DNA of 64,000 bases from Shewanella cyperi (GCF_017354985.1 NZ_CP071501.1:2809501-2873500); one strand, 5' to 3'; positions 24,724 through 33,959 are shown, numbered from the stretch's first letter. Numbers and translations: made by a program. Notes: a model not told the origin generated them from the sequence alone.

Positions 24724-25446
24724 ATGGGCAGAGCGTATCAGAACCGTAAAGAATCCATGGCGAAAACCGCCACACAGAAGACCAGGATCTATGGCCGTTA
24801 TGGCAAGGAAATCTATGTGTGTGCCAAGGGTGGCGGGGTCGATCCCGACGGCAACCTGGCACTGCGCCGTTTGATTGAACGCGCCAAGAAAGATCAGGTG
24901 CCTGCCCACGTCATTGAGCGCGCCCTGGACAAGGCCAAGGGTGGCGGCGGTGAAGACTATGATACCGCCCGTTACGAGGGCTTCGGCCCCGGCAACTGCA
25001 TGGTGATAGTTGACTGTCTGACCGACAACGGCAAGCGTACCTTTACCGAAGTGCGTCAGGCCTTTGTGAAGAACGATGCCAAGCTCGGTGGTCCCGGTAC
25101 CGTGGGCCACATGTTCGATCACCAGGCAGTGTTCGTGTTCAAGGGTGAGGACGACGAAGCCATACTGGAAATCCTGATGATGGCCGATGTGGATGTGTCC
25201 GATGTGGAAGTGGAAGATGGCATGATCAGCGTCTTTGCTCCCAACACCGAATTCTACAAGGTGAAAACCGCCCTGACCGAAGCCATGCCGGACATCCAAT
25301 TCGTGGTGGAAGAAATCACCTTCGTGCCCCAGACCATGACCGAAATCAGCGGTGAAGACGTAGTGGCCTTCGACAAGTTCATTGCCGCCCTGGAAGATTG
25401 TGACGATGTGCAAAACGTGTATCACAATGCCCAGATAGTCGAGTAA
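24724..25446 (+). CDS. YebC/PmpR family regulator, YeeN type
   Basis: 240 residues of the YebC/TACO1 fold. The opening [21 protein letters not shown], then [42 protein letters not shown] and RYEGFGPG match the YeeN branch, not YebC proper. YebC proteins act as transcription regulators or, in recent work, as translation factors for difficult peptide sequences. It ends with a strong terminator. The ATG at 24724 is the conserved start. Confidence 0.9.
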   Translation: MGRAYQNRKESMAKTATQKTRIYGRYGKEIYVCAKGGGVDPDGNLALRRLIERAKKDQVPAHVIERALDKAKGGGGEDYDTARYEGFGPGNCMVIVDCLTDNGKRTFTEVRQAFVKNDAKLGGPGTVGHMFDHQAVFVFKGEDDEAILEILMMADVDVSDVEVEDGMISVFAPNTEFYKVKTALTEAMPDIQFVVEEITFVPQTMTEISGEDVVAFDKFIAALEDCDDVQNVYHNAQIVE

Positions 25447-25477
25447 TGAAAGTGAAATAACGCTTTGATTGACTGAT

Positions 25478-25505
25478 AAAAAACGCAGCCATAGCTGCGT
25501 TTTTT
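25478..25505. terminator. Terminator between the YeeN-type gene and the GNAT gene
   Basis: ACGCAGC, loop CATA, GCTGCGT with A5 and T5 flanks; usable on both strands by the convergent genes. Confidence 0.88.
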
Positions 25506-25529
25506 ATTGTCTGGGCGCCAAGCCTGGCG

Positions 25530-25949
25530 CTACTGCCCCAGTTGCTTCACCATATAGTACTTCTCACCGCTGAAGGGATACTGCTGCTGCACCCACACGG
25601 TCCGATAACCGTGGCGCTGGTAAAAATCCCGCGCCTGAAACTCCAGGGTATCGAGCAGCACACTGTGACACCCCCTTGCCCTGGCAAGCTCTTCCGCTCG
25701 GCTTAACAAGCGGCTGCCGAGGCCCTTGCCCCGCCCTGCCTCACTGACCCACAGATACTCTATATGGCACCAGTTGCCGAACGTGCGACCACTGATCCCG
25801 CCAAGCAAGCTGCCATCGGCGTCAAGTAATTTAAGTCCCAGGGGTTTGCGGGCACTGGCATCCCAATGCTGGGCATTAAAGGCCGCGATACGGGCCTTCA
25901 TCTCATCGGCAAAGGTCGATGATTCATCTTCCAGAATATCCAGGGTCAT
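25530..25949 (-). CDS. GNAT-family N-acetyltransferase
   Basis: 139 residues. The acetyl-CoA motif A is EAGRGKGLGSRLLSRAEELA (about 77-96), and the C-terminal FYQRHGYRTVW motif is typical of GNATs. The substrate cannot be predicted. Its ATG overlaps the stop of the upstream transporter gene by four bases (ATGA), so both are one operon. Confidence 0.88.
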   Translation of the reverse strand: MTLDILEDESSTFADEMKARIAAFNAQHWDASARKPLGLKLLDADGSLLGGISGRTFGNWCHIEYLWVSEAGRGKGLGSRLLSRAEELARARGCHSVLLDTLEFQARDFYQRHGYRTVWVQQQYPFSGEKYYMVKQLGQ

Positions 25950-26842
25950 GATGAACGACTCAGTTTGGGCTTAAACAGGGACGGCAGGCGAATCCCTGTG
26001 GTCAGGGCCGTGCCCAGCAGGATAATGGCGGTACCAGAAAGGGTATGCCAGCCTATGTGCTCATCCAGCAGCAGTGCGCCCCAGAAAATACCGAATACCG
26101 GAATAAGAAAAGTCACAGTCAGGGCCGACATGGCGCCCAGGGTATTCACCAGGCGGAAATACAACAAATAGGCGATGCCGCTGCACAGCACGCCAAGGGC
26201 CAGAACCGCCAGCAGCGCACCGCTCGATGGCAGGGCAACCGGCGCCGGCACCAGCCACAGGCTCGGCAGCAGTATGGCGGTGGCCGCCCACATACTGCCA
26301 TGGGCGTTACCGAAGGCATCGGTCTGCTTGGCTTGTTTGCTGTAAATGGAGGCGATGGCATAGCAAACGGCGGCCGCCAATCCGGCCAGCAGCGCCAGCA
26401 GCCCGTCCGTCGACAGGGCCAGGCTTTCAACGCCTGCCAAGAGCACCACACCGGCAAAGCCGGTCACCAGTCCAAGCAAGGCCCTGCCCGTCGGCCAGTG
26501 TTTAAGATAAAAGGCCGAGATCAGTGCACCCCACAGCGGCGCGGTGGCATTGAGAATCGATAGCAGCGACGCCGGCAACTCGGTGGCAGCATAGCCGTAG
26601 AGCAGAAAAGGCAGCGCCGAATTGAACATGCCCAGCATCAGGTAGTGGCCCTTGTAACGGCCAAAATGCAGCGACTTTTTCAGCGTCAGCGCGGTCAGCG
26701 CCAAAAACAGCGCCGCCATGCCCACCCGGCCGAACATCAGCCAGGCGGGACCCAGCTCGGGCACAGCTATACGCATAAACAGGAAAGAGGCCCCCCAAAT
26801 GGCGGACAGCAGAATAAGTTGCAACAGGGACGAGAGCTTCAT
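25946..26842 (-). CDS. EamA/DMT-family transporter
   Basis: 298 residues, ten predicted membrane helices in two EamA repeats (for example LSAIWGASFLFMRIAVPEL near the N-terminus and PVFGIFWGALLLDEHIG near 250). These inner-membrane exporters move amino acids, metabolites or drugs; substrate unknown. I start at the ATG at 26842 (MKLSSLLQLILLSAIW), which opens the first helix; the frame extends to 26932 without hydrophobic or conserved character. Translationally coupled to the GNAT gene. Confidence 0.88.
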   Translation of the reverse strand: MKLSSLLQLILLSAIWGASFLFMRIAVPELGPAWLMFGRVGMAALFLALTALTLKKSLHFGRYKGHYLMLGMFNSALPFLLYGYAATELPASLLSILNATAPLWGALISAFYLKHWPTGRALLGLVTGFAGVVLLAGVESLALSTDGLLALLAGLAAAVCYAIASIYSKQAKQTDAFGNAHGSMWAATAILLPSLWLVPAPVALPSSGALLAVLALGVLCSGIAYLLYFRLVNTLGAMSALTVTFLIPVFGIFWGALLLDEHIGWHTLSGTAIILLGTALTTGIRLPSLFKPKLSRSS

Positions 26843-27034
26843 GGGCAAGGTCACAGGGCTAATGGATGGCCAAGTGTAGGGCCGCGGGAGTTGGGCTGTA
26901 AAGCGACTTCCGGAACTCGAATGTAAACACAAATGAATGACGTCCGGCCCCGGGCGGCAAACGGGCTGGGCCGGATGCCTGGCTTGTCGTATACTGGGCG
27001 CAGCTTGAACCCCAAAAGGAACAGAGATATCAAT

Positions 27035-27247
27035 ATGGGTGATTTTTCAAAGATTAACAGCAGCAGCACAGAGTCATTCAACAAGCAAAAACAGCTTATC
27101 AAGCAATTGCTTTCCGGCAAAAGCATCAAGTGTGATGTCTGCGGCAAACCACTGCATGCCCTGTTGCCAGCCAATCCAAAAAAAGATCCCATAGGCCATA
27201 TCCGCTGCGACAAGGGTTGCACAGATATTGAACTGGAAATGGATTAA
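27035..27247 (+). CDS. Small four-cysteine protein
   Basis: 70 residues beginning MGDFSKINSSSTESFNKQK. Two cysteine pairs, CDVC (near 40-43) and C-DKG-C (near 60-64), suggest a zinc-binding knuckle; the rest is polar. I recognise no named family. The ATG at 27035 lies after CAGAGATATCAAT, with TATACT as a probable -10 about 45 bases upstream (near 26990). Single gene, convergent with the lipoprotein gene. Confidence 0.7.
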   Translation: MGDFSKINSSSTESFNKQKQLIKQLLSGKSIKCDVCGKPLHALLPANPKKDPIGHIRCDKGCTDIELEMD

Positions 27248-27277
27248 TTTCCAGGCTCAATCGCGCGGCAAGGATCC

Positions 27278-27868
27278 CTACTCTTGCTTCTGCAGGACGG
27301 GCTCCAGGCGGCTTGAAGCCGCCTGCCAGTGAAACCACAGCAGCGCCTTCTCGGCCGGTTCGTCGGCCATGGCCTGCTGCTCACCGTGACGCAGCAATTC
27401 AACGCCCAATCTGTCATCCTGCTGGCTCAACTGTTGCACCTTAATCCTGTCGCCGAGAAAAGCGCTGGCCAGGTGCTCCACAGTTCCCGCGCTATTGTCC
27501 CGGAACAATCCCAGGTACCAGAACAGCCCCGTGCCCTGATAATTGACGGCAAAGGTGGCCAGCCGCAGCCCCCGGGCTTCGCCCTCCAGGACCAGGGTCT
27601 GGCTGCAGTCCAGTATTGCCCGGCCCCGCACCTCGTCTTGGGTAAAATCCCCTTGCAGAAAATTGCGTCCATCCCAGGTTGTGCGCTCAGACAGTGTCAA
27701 CAGCAATTCGGACTCGGGTAATTGCAAGCTCAGCTCCGCAGCATGTTCGCCACAGGCCAGCGCTGTTGGTTGTAAGACTTGCTCCCCGTTCGATTCAGGT
27801 TCCGGCTCGCCATGCTGACAGGCCGTGAGGATCAGGGATAAAAGAGCAACAAGCGCTGCATTAGACAT
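27278..27868 (-). CDS. Hypothetical lipoprotein
   Basis: 196 residues. The N-terminus ALVALLSLILTAC is a lipoprotein signal with the acylated cysteine at C17, followed by an acidic linker (EPEPESNGEQ) typical of outer-membrane sorting. The mature part has about 160 residues with no domain I recognise. It follows the solute-binding-like gene by 24 bases on the same strand, so the two are probably co-transcribed. Confidence 0.72.
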   Translation of the reverse strand: MSNAALVALLSLILTACQHGEPEPESNGEQVLQPTALACGEHAAELSLQLPESELLLTLSERTTWDGRNFLQGDFTQDEVRGRAILDCSQTLVLEGEARGLRLATFAVNYQGTGLFWYLGLFRDNSAGTVEHLASAFLGDRIKVQQLSQQDDRLGVELLRHGEQQAMADEPAEKALLWFHWQAASSRLEPVLQKQE

Positions 27869-27892
27869 AAGATTATTTCCTGAAGGCTCGGT

Positions 27893-28648
27893 TCAATACC
27901 AGTGAGGATGAGTGTCAATAAACTCCCGGATTGCATCCTCAAACACCCCGGCGGCAAAGGCCGTTTCCACCTTGTCCCTGAGTGTCTGCTCGCTGAGCCC
28001 CAAGCCGTGAAAACGACTGAATCCGAACTGAATTATCCTGTCCTCACCTATCCGCAAAGGGTTCACCTGCAATAGGCGGTCAAAGTCCTCAAATTGCGAC
28101 CTTAATCCCCCAAGATTGACCTCAGGCACTATCACCAACTGGATCCGCTCCGCCAGCAACATACGGATTGCGGTATTCAAGCTTCCCACCTGTTCCTTTT
28201 GCAGTGCGGGATCCTTGTCGAATCGGGAGAAATACAAGGTGTTACGGCTGACGGCTATGGGCTTGCCATAGAGATCTTCATAGCGAAGCAAAGGCTGCAG
28301 GCCCTTGTGACTGACAAATACATAGCGACTGTCATGGCGAAACGGCAGCAACAGGTATTGGCGGGCACGCTCTTCACTGGGGATGATCCCGGGAACCACA
28401 TCAACTTCCCCCCTGTCGAGCATCAGCAGACAACGGGCGAAGTTGGGACCTTCCACCAGCACCAGATCCAATGACAACAGCTGCGACAGGGCCTCCAAGG
28501 CGGCGATATTCTCCCCCTCGGCTTTGGGGTGCAGACGCTGCTGGGGTGGATATTCATCAACACAGGCCCTGAGCCTGGGTGTGGCCCCGGCCTGCAAGGA
28601 CAGGCAGCACAAGCCAAACAACAGCAGGATCGCGTGCTTTCTCCCCAT
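27893..28648 (-). CDS. Periplasmic solute-binding-like protein (SBP_bac_3 fold)
   Basis: 251 residues. A signal peptide (HAILLLFGLCCLSLQAGA) leads into a family-3 solute-binding fold: LRACVDEYPPQQ, MLDRGEVDVVPGI, YLLLPFRHDSRYVFV and EDLYGKPIAVSRNTL. There is no permease or ATPase gene nearby, so it is either an orphan receptor feeding another transporter or a sensor-type protein. I chose the ATG at 28648, which has AGGAG seven bases upstream; an ATG six bases earlier is too close to that site. Confidence 0.8.
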   Translation of the reverse strand: MGRKHAILLLFGLCCLSLQAGATPRLRACVDEYPPQQRLHPKAEGENIAALEALSQLLSLDLVLVEGPNFARCLLMLDRGEVDVVPGIIPSEERARQYLLLPFRHDSRYVFVSHKGLQPLLRYEDLYGKPIAVSRNTLYFSRFDKDPALQKEQVGSLNTAIRMLLAERIQLVIVPEVNLGGLRSQFEDFDRLLQVNPLRIGEDRIIQFGFSRFHGLGLSEQTLRDKVETAFAAGVFEDAIREFIDTHPHWY

Positions 28649-28786
28649 GGGCATTCTCCTAAGGCAATAATCTGAGTATGGTTGGCGGCCATCCCTGCCT
28701 CAAGTGAGCCTCCAGCGCCAATTCTGCTCATAAACAGCCTTGGCCGCAGCGTCATTGCTGCTTATTAAGAGCCTGCTGCGGCTCCT

Positions 28787-29395
28787 TCAGCGGCAGCGCC
28801 ACTCCTTGGTCAGCAAACAGCGGCCATGCTGGTACACAGTGCCGCTGTAAAGCGCACCGGCCTTAAGGGCGCCAACGCCAGCCGGGGTGCCGGTCATCAG
28901 CACATCGTTGTCCTGCAGCGCCATAAAGCCTTCCAGGGCAGCTATCACTGTGGCGGGTTGATGGATCATCAGCTCCAGGCTGCCCTGTTGCAACAGCTCG
29001 CCGTCGCAGCGGAACTCAAAGCTCAGGCCGGTCGCGTCGTCGATGGCGACAAAATCGCTCAGCAGTGCAGCACCATCAAAGGCCTTGGCACGCTCCCAGG
29101 GCAAGCCCTTTTGCTTGAGTCTGGATTGCAGATCGCGCTTGGTGAGATCCAGCCCCAGGGCCACGGCCACTATCCTGCCGGTGCGAATTAAAAAGCTCAG
29201 CTCGGCCTCGTAATGCAGCGCCTCACCGGCAAAGGCCCTGAGTTCATTGGTCAGGGCACTGGCGGGTTTATTGAACAGCACTATGTCGTCCGGCATCTCA
29301 TTGCCCAACTCCTCAATGTGGGCCACATAGTTGCGGCCGACACAGACCAGCTTGCCGGGAATGATGCTCTGGCTGCCAAAATGAATTGCGGTCAT
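28787..29395 (-). CDS. Fumarylacetoacetate hydrolase (FAH) family protein
   Basis: 202 residues of the FAH fold, as in YcgM-type acylpyruvate hydrolases. Motifs: KLVCVGRNYVAHIEELGN (20-38), FNKPASAL, HYEAELSFLI with the metal-binding E-x-E, and the closing MTGTPAGVG near 175. It hydrolyses or decarboxylates small keto-acids with Mg2+ in the cytosol. The ATG at 29395 follows AAAGGACAGTTA. It lies 29 bases downstream of the aspartoacylase-like gene, so they probably form one unit. Confidence 0.9.
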   Translation of the reverse strand: MTAIHFGSQSIIPGKLVCVGRNYVAHIEELGNEMPDDIVLFNKPASALTNELRAFAGEALHYEAELSFLIRTGRIVAVALGLDLTKRDLQSRLKQKGLPWERAKAFDGAALLSDFVAIDDATGLSFEFRCDGELLQQGSLELMIHQPATVIAALEGFMALQDNDVLMTGTPAGVGALKAGALYSGTVYQHGRCLLTKEWRCR

Positions 29396-29424
29396 TAACT
29401 GTCCTTTAAAATACAAACGTAAAA

Positions 29425-30456
29425 TCAGGCGAATTCCATCAGGAATTCATCCAGTTGCTCATTGAGGATTTCGATTTCATCGCCCTGGAACTGGGCGATA
29501 TGGAACATGCCTTCCCCTTCGTTGGTCACGGGGATATTGCTGATGCCGATGATGATACCATCGGAGGGCGCCCGAACTGGCAGGGCCTCTGTTCCATGGG
29601 GACTGACTATGTGGGCGATAATATTGCCCTTGTTGACCCGCTGCCCAAGACGGATTTTCTTGTTCACCAGGCCATCGGCATCGCTGCGCAGCCAATAACT
29701 GTGGATGGCGCTGACCGCCGTGGTACGGCGTATGGGGCCCTTTTGCATTTCCAGCATCCGCATCACGTTAAGCACCCCGCGAACGCCGGTGCGAATCGCC
29801 AGCTCGCTGAAGCGCAGGGCTTCGCCGGCCTCGTACAATATGCAGGGAATCCCCTTTTGATTGGCGTACCCGCGCAGGGACACCCCCTTGGCGCGGCTGT
29901 CCATGATCAGCGGCGCGCCGAAGGCTCCGGCCATGGCCATCATCACGGGATCCGAAGTGTCACAGCGGATCTGCGGTAAGTTGTCCCTGTGAATGGCCCC
30001 TGTGTGCAGGTCAATGATATGGCTGGCGCGGGACAGGAGTTCAGTAGCCACCAGATTGGCAAGACGGCTCGCCAGGGCGCCTTTTTCCGAGCCGGGAAAA
30101 CAGCGGTTAAGATCGCGCCGGTCCGGCAGGTAGCGTGATTTCTGAATAAAACCGAATACATTGACTATCGGCACCAGGAGCACTGTGCCATGCAGGGCCT
30201 TGGGATTGATGCGGCCCATCAGGCGGCGACAGATTTCGATGCCGTTGAGTTCATCGCCGTGAATGGCGGCGCACACCAGCAGGGTTGGGCCTGGCTTGCT
30301 GCCGTGATAGACCTCCACCATCAAATCCAGTTGGGTGTCGTTGTACAGCCTGGCGGCCGGCAGCCTCAGGGTGCGGGCGGTCCCCGCAGCCACGGCCTCA
30401 CCGGCGAATTCAAATGCTTCCCGTCGTTTTGCCATAGCAGCATCCAGTGTTTTCAA
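29425..30456 (-). CDS. Succinylglutamate desuccinylase/aspartoacylase family protein
   Basis: 343 residues of the AstE/AspA zinc carboxypeptidase-like family. Zinc ligands are visible as H66 and E69 in AAIHGDELNG and H151 in IIDLHTG; E209 in LYEAGEALR is the likely general base. The C-terminal part (about 255-340) is a barrel-sandwich domain (RAPSDGIIIGISN) seen in the M14-like deacylase subgroup. It probably removes an acyl group from an N-acylated or ester substrate; which one is unknown. Upstream partner of the FAH-family gene. Confidence 0.9.
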   Translation of the reverse strand: MKTLDAAMAKRREAFEFAGEAVAAGTARTLRLPAARLYNDTQLDLMVEVYHGSKPGPTLLVCAAIHGDELNGIEICRRLMGRINPKALHGTVLLVPIVNVFGFIQKSRYLPDRRDLNRCFPGSEKGALASRLANLVATELLSRASHIIDLHTGAIHRDNLPQIRCDTSDPVMMAMAGAFGAPLIMDSRAKGVSLRGYANQKGIPCILYEAGEALRFSELAIRTGVRGVLNVMRMLEMQKGPIRRTTAVSAIHSYWLRSDADGLVNKKIRLGQRVNKGNIIAHIVSPHGTEALPVRAPSDGIIIGISNIPVTNEGEGMFHIAQFQGDEIEILNEQLDEFLMEFA

Positions 30457-30524
30457 TGGCTTATTTATAACAGTTAAGCTTGCCCGCCACCAGTCGAGTC
30501 TGAATTCACTAAAAAGAAGGGCAC

Positions 30525-30546
30525 AAAAAAGCCGCCCGGAGGCGGC
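30525..30546 (-). terminator. Terminator of phnA
   Basis: GCCGCC / GGCGGC with a four-base loop, reading into T6 on the minus strand, 22 bases beyond the phnA stop. Confidence 0.88.
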
Positions 30547-30567
30547 TTGAATTCCATGATACGCGGA

Positions 30568-31134
30568 TCAGGACTTCTTCACGTAGCAGCTGAGAATCAC
30601 GATACGGGTGCCGTTGACGCGGCCCTCGATATGCTCAGGGTTGCTGGTGAGACCAATGTTACGCACCGCTGTGCCGCGTTTGGCCACAAAGCTGGTGCCC
30701 TTGACGTTGAGGTCTTTGATGATAACCACTGTATCACCGGCGGCCAGTTGGGTGCCGTTGGAGTCCAGGGTCGGTGCCGCATCGGCATCCAGGGCGGCTT
30801 CGGCCGCTGCCGCATCCACCCAGGCCTGGGTATCTTCGTCCAGGTACAGCATGTCCAGCAGGTCCTGGGCCCAGGTCTCGCTGGCCAGTTCCTTGAGCAT
30901 ACGGGCTGCCATCACCTGCACCGCAGGCACCTGGCTCCACATGCTGTCGTTGAGGCAACGCCAGTGGTTCACATCCAGGGTGTCGGTATCGGCGATTTGG
31001 CCGCTACAGGTGGCACACAGGGCGATTTCATTGTCGCGTCTGTCACCGCTGGCTGGGACCGCAAACAGCGACAATTCACCTTCGCTGCCACATAATTCAC
31101 ATTTGCCGCCGGCGCGGCTGATTGCATCTGTCAT
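30568..31134 (-). CDS. phnA: PhnA domain protein
   Basis: 188 residues. An N-terminal zinc ribbon (C12-x2-C15 in KCELC and C40-x2-C43 in ALCATC) is followed by the PhnA core: DSNGTQLAAGDTVVIIKDLNVKG (about 125-147) and GRVNGTRIVILSCYVKKS. The name comes from the phosphonate locus of E. coli, but the protein is not needed for the C-P lyase; its role is unclear. Monocistronic with a strong terminator. Confidence 0.93.
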   Translation of the reverse strand: MTDAISRAGGKCELCGSEGELSLFAVPASGDRRDNEIALCATCSGQIADTDTLDVNHWRCLNDSMWSQVPAVQVMAARMLKELASETWAQDLLDMLYLDEDTQAWVDAAAAEAALDADAAPTLDSNGTQLAAGDTVVIIKDLNVKGTSFVAKRGTAVRNIGLTSNPEHIEGRVNGTRIVILSCYVKKS

Positions 31135-31250
31135 CTTGATCTTTCACTTAAAACGAACGTAAATGCGGATTGTAACAGGAATTGCCTTTCTTGTCCGCCA
31201 TCCGGGGCGGGCGAAAGGCAAATAGGCCTAATAAAGTAAAGGATAATGCC

Positions 31251-31922
31251 ATGTTCACCCAAGATACCTTCAGCTTCCTCAGCGAACTTGAGCAAAATAA
31301 CGACAGGGATTGGTTCAAAGCCAACCAAGGGCGTTACGAGGATAAGGTCCGCACGCCGGCGCTGCAGCTGATAACCACCCTGGCGCCGGGAATTCAAGCC
31401 CTGTCACCCAGACTGACGGCGGTGGCAAAAAAAGTCGGCGGCAGCCTGATGCGGCCCCAGCGCGACAGTCGCTTCAGTGCAGACAAGCGCCCCTACAAGA
31501 CCAACGTCGGCATCCAGTTCCGCCATTTCCAGGGCAAGGATGTGCACGCCCCCGGCCTCTATCTGCATATTGCCACCGACGGCTGCTTTATCGGTGCCGG
31601 AATTTGGCACCCCGAGGCCCAGGCTCTCAATGCCATTCGCAGCTGCATGGATGAAAATCCCAACGGTTATCGCAAGGCGCTGACCCAGTTGCAGGCCGGT
31701 GGTTTCGAGATGGAGGGCGACAGCCTAAGCCGGCCTCCTCGGGGCTATGACAAGAGCCATGCACTGATTGATGAGCTTAAGCGCAAGGACTTTATTGCCA
31801 TCAAGCCCCTGAGCCAAGAGCAAGTCCTGGCCCCTGATTTCGCCACAAATTTGCTGGCGGAGTTTGAGGCCACCCAAGCACTGATGTCCTACCTGTGCTT
31901 TGCCTTGAATCTGGATTACTGA
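31251..31922 (+). CDS. DUF2461 (TIGR02453) family protein
   Basis: 223 residues starting MFTQDTFSFLSELEQNNDRD. The motifs FLSELxxNNDRxWF, FRDxRFS-type segment (RDSRFSADKRPYKTNVGIQF) and PGLYLHI match the DUF2461/TIGR02453 family of unknown function, widespread in bacteria and fungi. No signal peptide, so cytosolic. AAAGGATAATGCC precedes the ATG at 31251. Confidence 0.88.
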   Translation: MFTQDTFSFLSELEQNNDRDWFKANQGRYEDKVRTPALQLITTLAPGIQALSPRLTAVAKKVGGSLMRPQRDSRFSADKRPYKTNVGIQFRHFQGKDVHAPGLYLHIATDGCFIGAGIWHPEAQALNAIRSCMDENPNGYRKALTQLQAGGFEMEGDSLSRPPRGYDKSHALIDELKRKDFIAIKPLSQEQVLAPDFATNLLAEFEATQALMSYLCFALNLDY

Positions 31923-32016
31923 GGTTGGAAAAGGCGCAGTTCCCTGTGTGCCGAAGAGGCACTGCGCAACCGATTCTGTTACACTGGCGCCCTGATTTTC
32001 AGCGGGCGCAGTAATT

Positions 32017-33333
32017 TTGAGTGCACAAGTTTCCCCGGCCGAGGTTGCCGTTAAAAGAGCGGGCAGCCACAGCCACACCATCAAGCAGCTTTTCAACGAC
32101 ATAATGGAAAGTGGCCAGAGTGCCGATAGGGTGCTGGCCGCCTATTTCAAGCTCAATCGCAAACATGGCTCCAAGGACAGAAAGCTTATTCGTGAGACCC
32201 TGTTTGCCCTGTTTCGCTGGTGGGGCTGGGCCCGCAAACTGCCCCTTGAGGGCGATGCCCTCTGGCACGGGCAACTGGCCCTGTGTGCCGCGCTGGAGCA
32301 ACATCCCTGGGAAGACATTCGCGCTGCCTGGGCCATGGAGGCCGGTTGGCAGCAACTGGCACTGCCCGGCTTTGATACCCCCTCTGCCACCGCTCTGCAG
32401 CTGAGCCAACTGCTGGCGCCGGTGCAATTTCATGCAGCCGATCTCGTGCCCGACTGGTTCTGGCCCCTGTTGCCGCCACTGGATGACGCCGAACGGGAAG
32501 CGCTTCTGACCAGCCTGTGCAAACGGCCCCCCATTTGGGCCAGGGCCCAGGGAATGGCGCGCGACAAGGCCGTGAGCGACCTGCGCGCCCTCGGCATAGA
32601 GGCCAGCGCGGCCCCCTATTTCAGCGATGCCCTGAGCCTTGGCAGCAAGAGCATCAATCTCAATGAAATTACCCTCTACACTGCAGGTAAGCTTGAGATA
32701 CAGGATCTGTCCTCCCAGGTGATAGGCCAGGTCTGTGACCCCAAGCCGGGTGAGTCCTGGTGGGATGCCTGCGCCGGTGCCGGCGGCAAAAGCCTGCAAC
32801 TCAGCTCGCTGATGGCCAACAGAGCTACATCGGCCAATGCAGGCCAAATCGTCGCCTCTGACATCCGCGCCCTGGCCTTGGAAGAGCTGGGCAAGCGAGC
32901 CCGGCGCGCCGGTTTTGCCAACATCAGCGTCGCCCGTTGGCGCAGTGACGCCCTGCCGGTGGATGCAGGCAGTTTTGATGGCGTGTTGGTGGATGCCCCC
33001 TGCAGTTGCACCGGCACCTGGCGCCGCAATCCGGACATGCGCTGGCTGGACTCGGCCACCGCGGTCACTGACAAGCCTGAACTGCAGTTGGACATACTGC
33101 GCCGCGCCAGTGCCGCGGTCAGAGAAGGCGGCGTGCTGGTGTATGCCACCTGCTCCCTGGCCGAGGCGGAAAACCGGGCCGTGGCCGAGGCGTTTCTCGC
33201 GGCCCACCCGGAGTTTAGCCCCGAAGAATTCACCCACCCCTTCAGTGGCGAGCGCTGCACTATGGCCACGGTCTGGCCGCAGCAAGCCAACAGCGACGGC
33301 ATGTTTGTCGCCCGCTTTCGGCGCCTGGATTGA
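32017..33333 (+). CDS. RsmB/NOP2-type RNA cytosine-C5 methyltransferase
   Basis: 438 residues. An N-terminal RNA-binding helical part (NusB-like, about 20-200) precedes a class I methyltransferase with SAM motif WWDACAGAGGKSLQL near 247. Both catalytic cysteines are present: C329 in DAPCSCTGTW and C379 in YATCSL. Enzymes of this family make m5C in rRNA or tRNA. The overall pattern is closest to RsmB-like proteins, but the true RsmB gene usually lies beside fmt and def, so this may be a paralog. About 60 bases after the stop a diverged copy of its 3' end begins (33398-33515). Confidence 0.9.
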   Translation: MSAQVSPAEVAVKRAGSHSHTIKQLFNDIMESGQSADRVLAAYFKLNRKHGSKDRKLIRETLFALFRWWGWARKLPLEGDALWHGQLALCAALEQHPWEDIRAAWAMEAGWQQLALPGFDTPSATALQLSQLLAPVQFHAADLVPDWFWPLLPPLDDAEREALLTSLCKRPPIWARAQGMARDKAVSDLRALGIEASAAPYFSDALSLGSKSINLNEITLYTAGKLEIQDLSSQVIGQVCDPKPGESWWDACAGAGGKSLQLSSLMANRATSANAGQIVASDIRALALEELGKRARRAGFANISVARWRSDALPVDAGSFDGVLVDAPCSCTGTWRRNPDMRWLDSATAVTDKPELQLDILRRASAAVREGGVLVYATCSLAEAENRAVAEAFLAAHPEFSPEEFTHPFSGERCTMATVWPQQANSDGMFVARFRRLD

Positions 33334-33797
33334 TCCTACCCCCGGGGCCGCCTTGCCCGTTAAGGAATGGCCCCGGGAAATTCACTCATACTTTTCTTTC
33401 AGTGGCGAACGCTGCACCTTGATCACGGTCTGGCCACTGTCTGGCCACTGTTCGCCCACAACAGGCCAACTGCAACGGCATGTTTGTCGCCCGTTTTCGG
33501 CGCCTGAATTGATCCAATTTGTGTCCGGCAACGGGGTCACCTTGAGCACCAAGGTTATGCCCCGAATGCCAGGCGCACCCCATTACAAAAACTGAATAAT
33601 CATTTCCTTTTAATATCAAATAAATAACCAACACCTTCACCTTTGGGTTGCCACTAACAACAGCTGCCGTGATTGAGCGCAACTCATGCAATATTTTTCA
33701 CCATAAAACGGTAAAAAATTCGCTTTAGCTTATTGAGACCTTTGGGTAAAAAGAAGCCGTGCCGAGAATGGCACAGTTCTATTCGGAAATAGTTACC
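33334..33797. other. Intergenic region with partial gene duplicate
   Basis: 464 bases. It contains a GC-rich inverted repeat (CCCGGGGCC / GGCCCCGGG, about 33340-33378), the duplicate of the methyltransferase 3' end (33398-33515) and an AT-rich stretch with no coding signal that must hold the promoter for the 53-residue gene. Confidence 0.55.
33398..33515 (+). pseudogene. Diverged duplicate of the methyltransferase gene 3' end
   Basis: It aligns with 33241-33336, the last 31 codons of the RsmB-like gene plus stop: the shared runs include TTCAGTGGCGA, GGCATGTTTGTCGCCCG and TTTTCGGCGCCTG..TTGATCC (with small differences). It is about 22 bases longer because of an 11-bp tandem repeat (TCTGGCCACTG). 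There is no start codon or ribosome site, so it is a non-coding remnant. It may come from tandem duplication or from a replaced gene end. Confidence 0.75.
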
Positions 33798-33959
33798 ATG
33801 TCACACTCCTACGAATTTGATGATGAAGAATCGCCATGGGGCGACCATGTCAAAGGGAAGCAAAAGAACAAACGGGTTAAGCAACGCCGCCGTGATACCA
33901 AGCGCCGTTACTCAGATGAGCATGCAGAGGTGGAATTTCTCCAGAATAAATGGAAGTAA
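33798..33959 (+). CDS. 53-residue basic hypothetical protein
   Basis: 53 residues starting MSHSYEFDDEESPWGDHVKG, acidic at first and then very basic (KQKNKRVKQRRRDTKRRYSD). The composition suggests nucleic-acid or ribosome contact. The in-frame ATG at 33759 is less likely than 33798, which begins the conserved-looking part. I believe similar short proteins occur in Shewanella genomes, but I cannot name a family. Confidence 0.6.
   Translation: MSHSYEFDDEESPWGDHVKGKQKNKRVKQRRRDTKRRYSDEHAEVEFLQNKWK

Noticed and set aside
31999..33285. 428-codon minus-strand frame opposite the methyltransferase
   Set aside because: Both catalytic cysteines and the SAM motif are on the plus strand.
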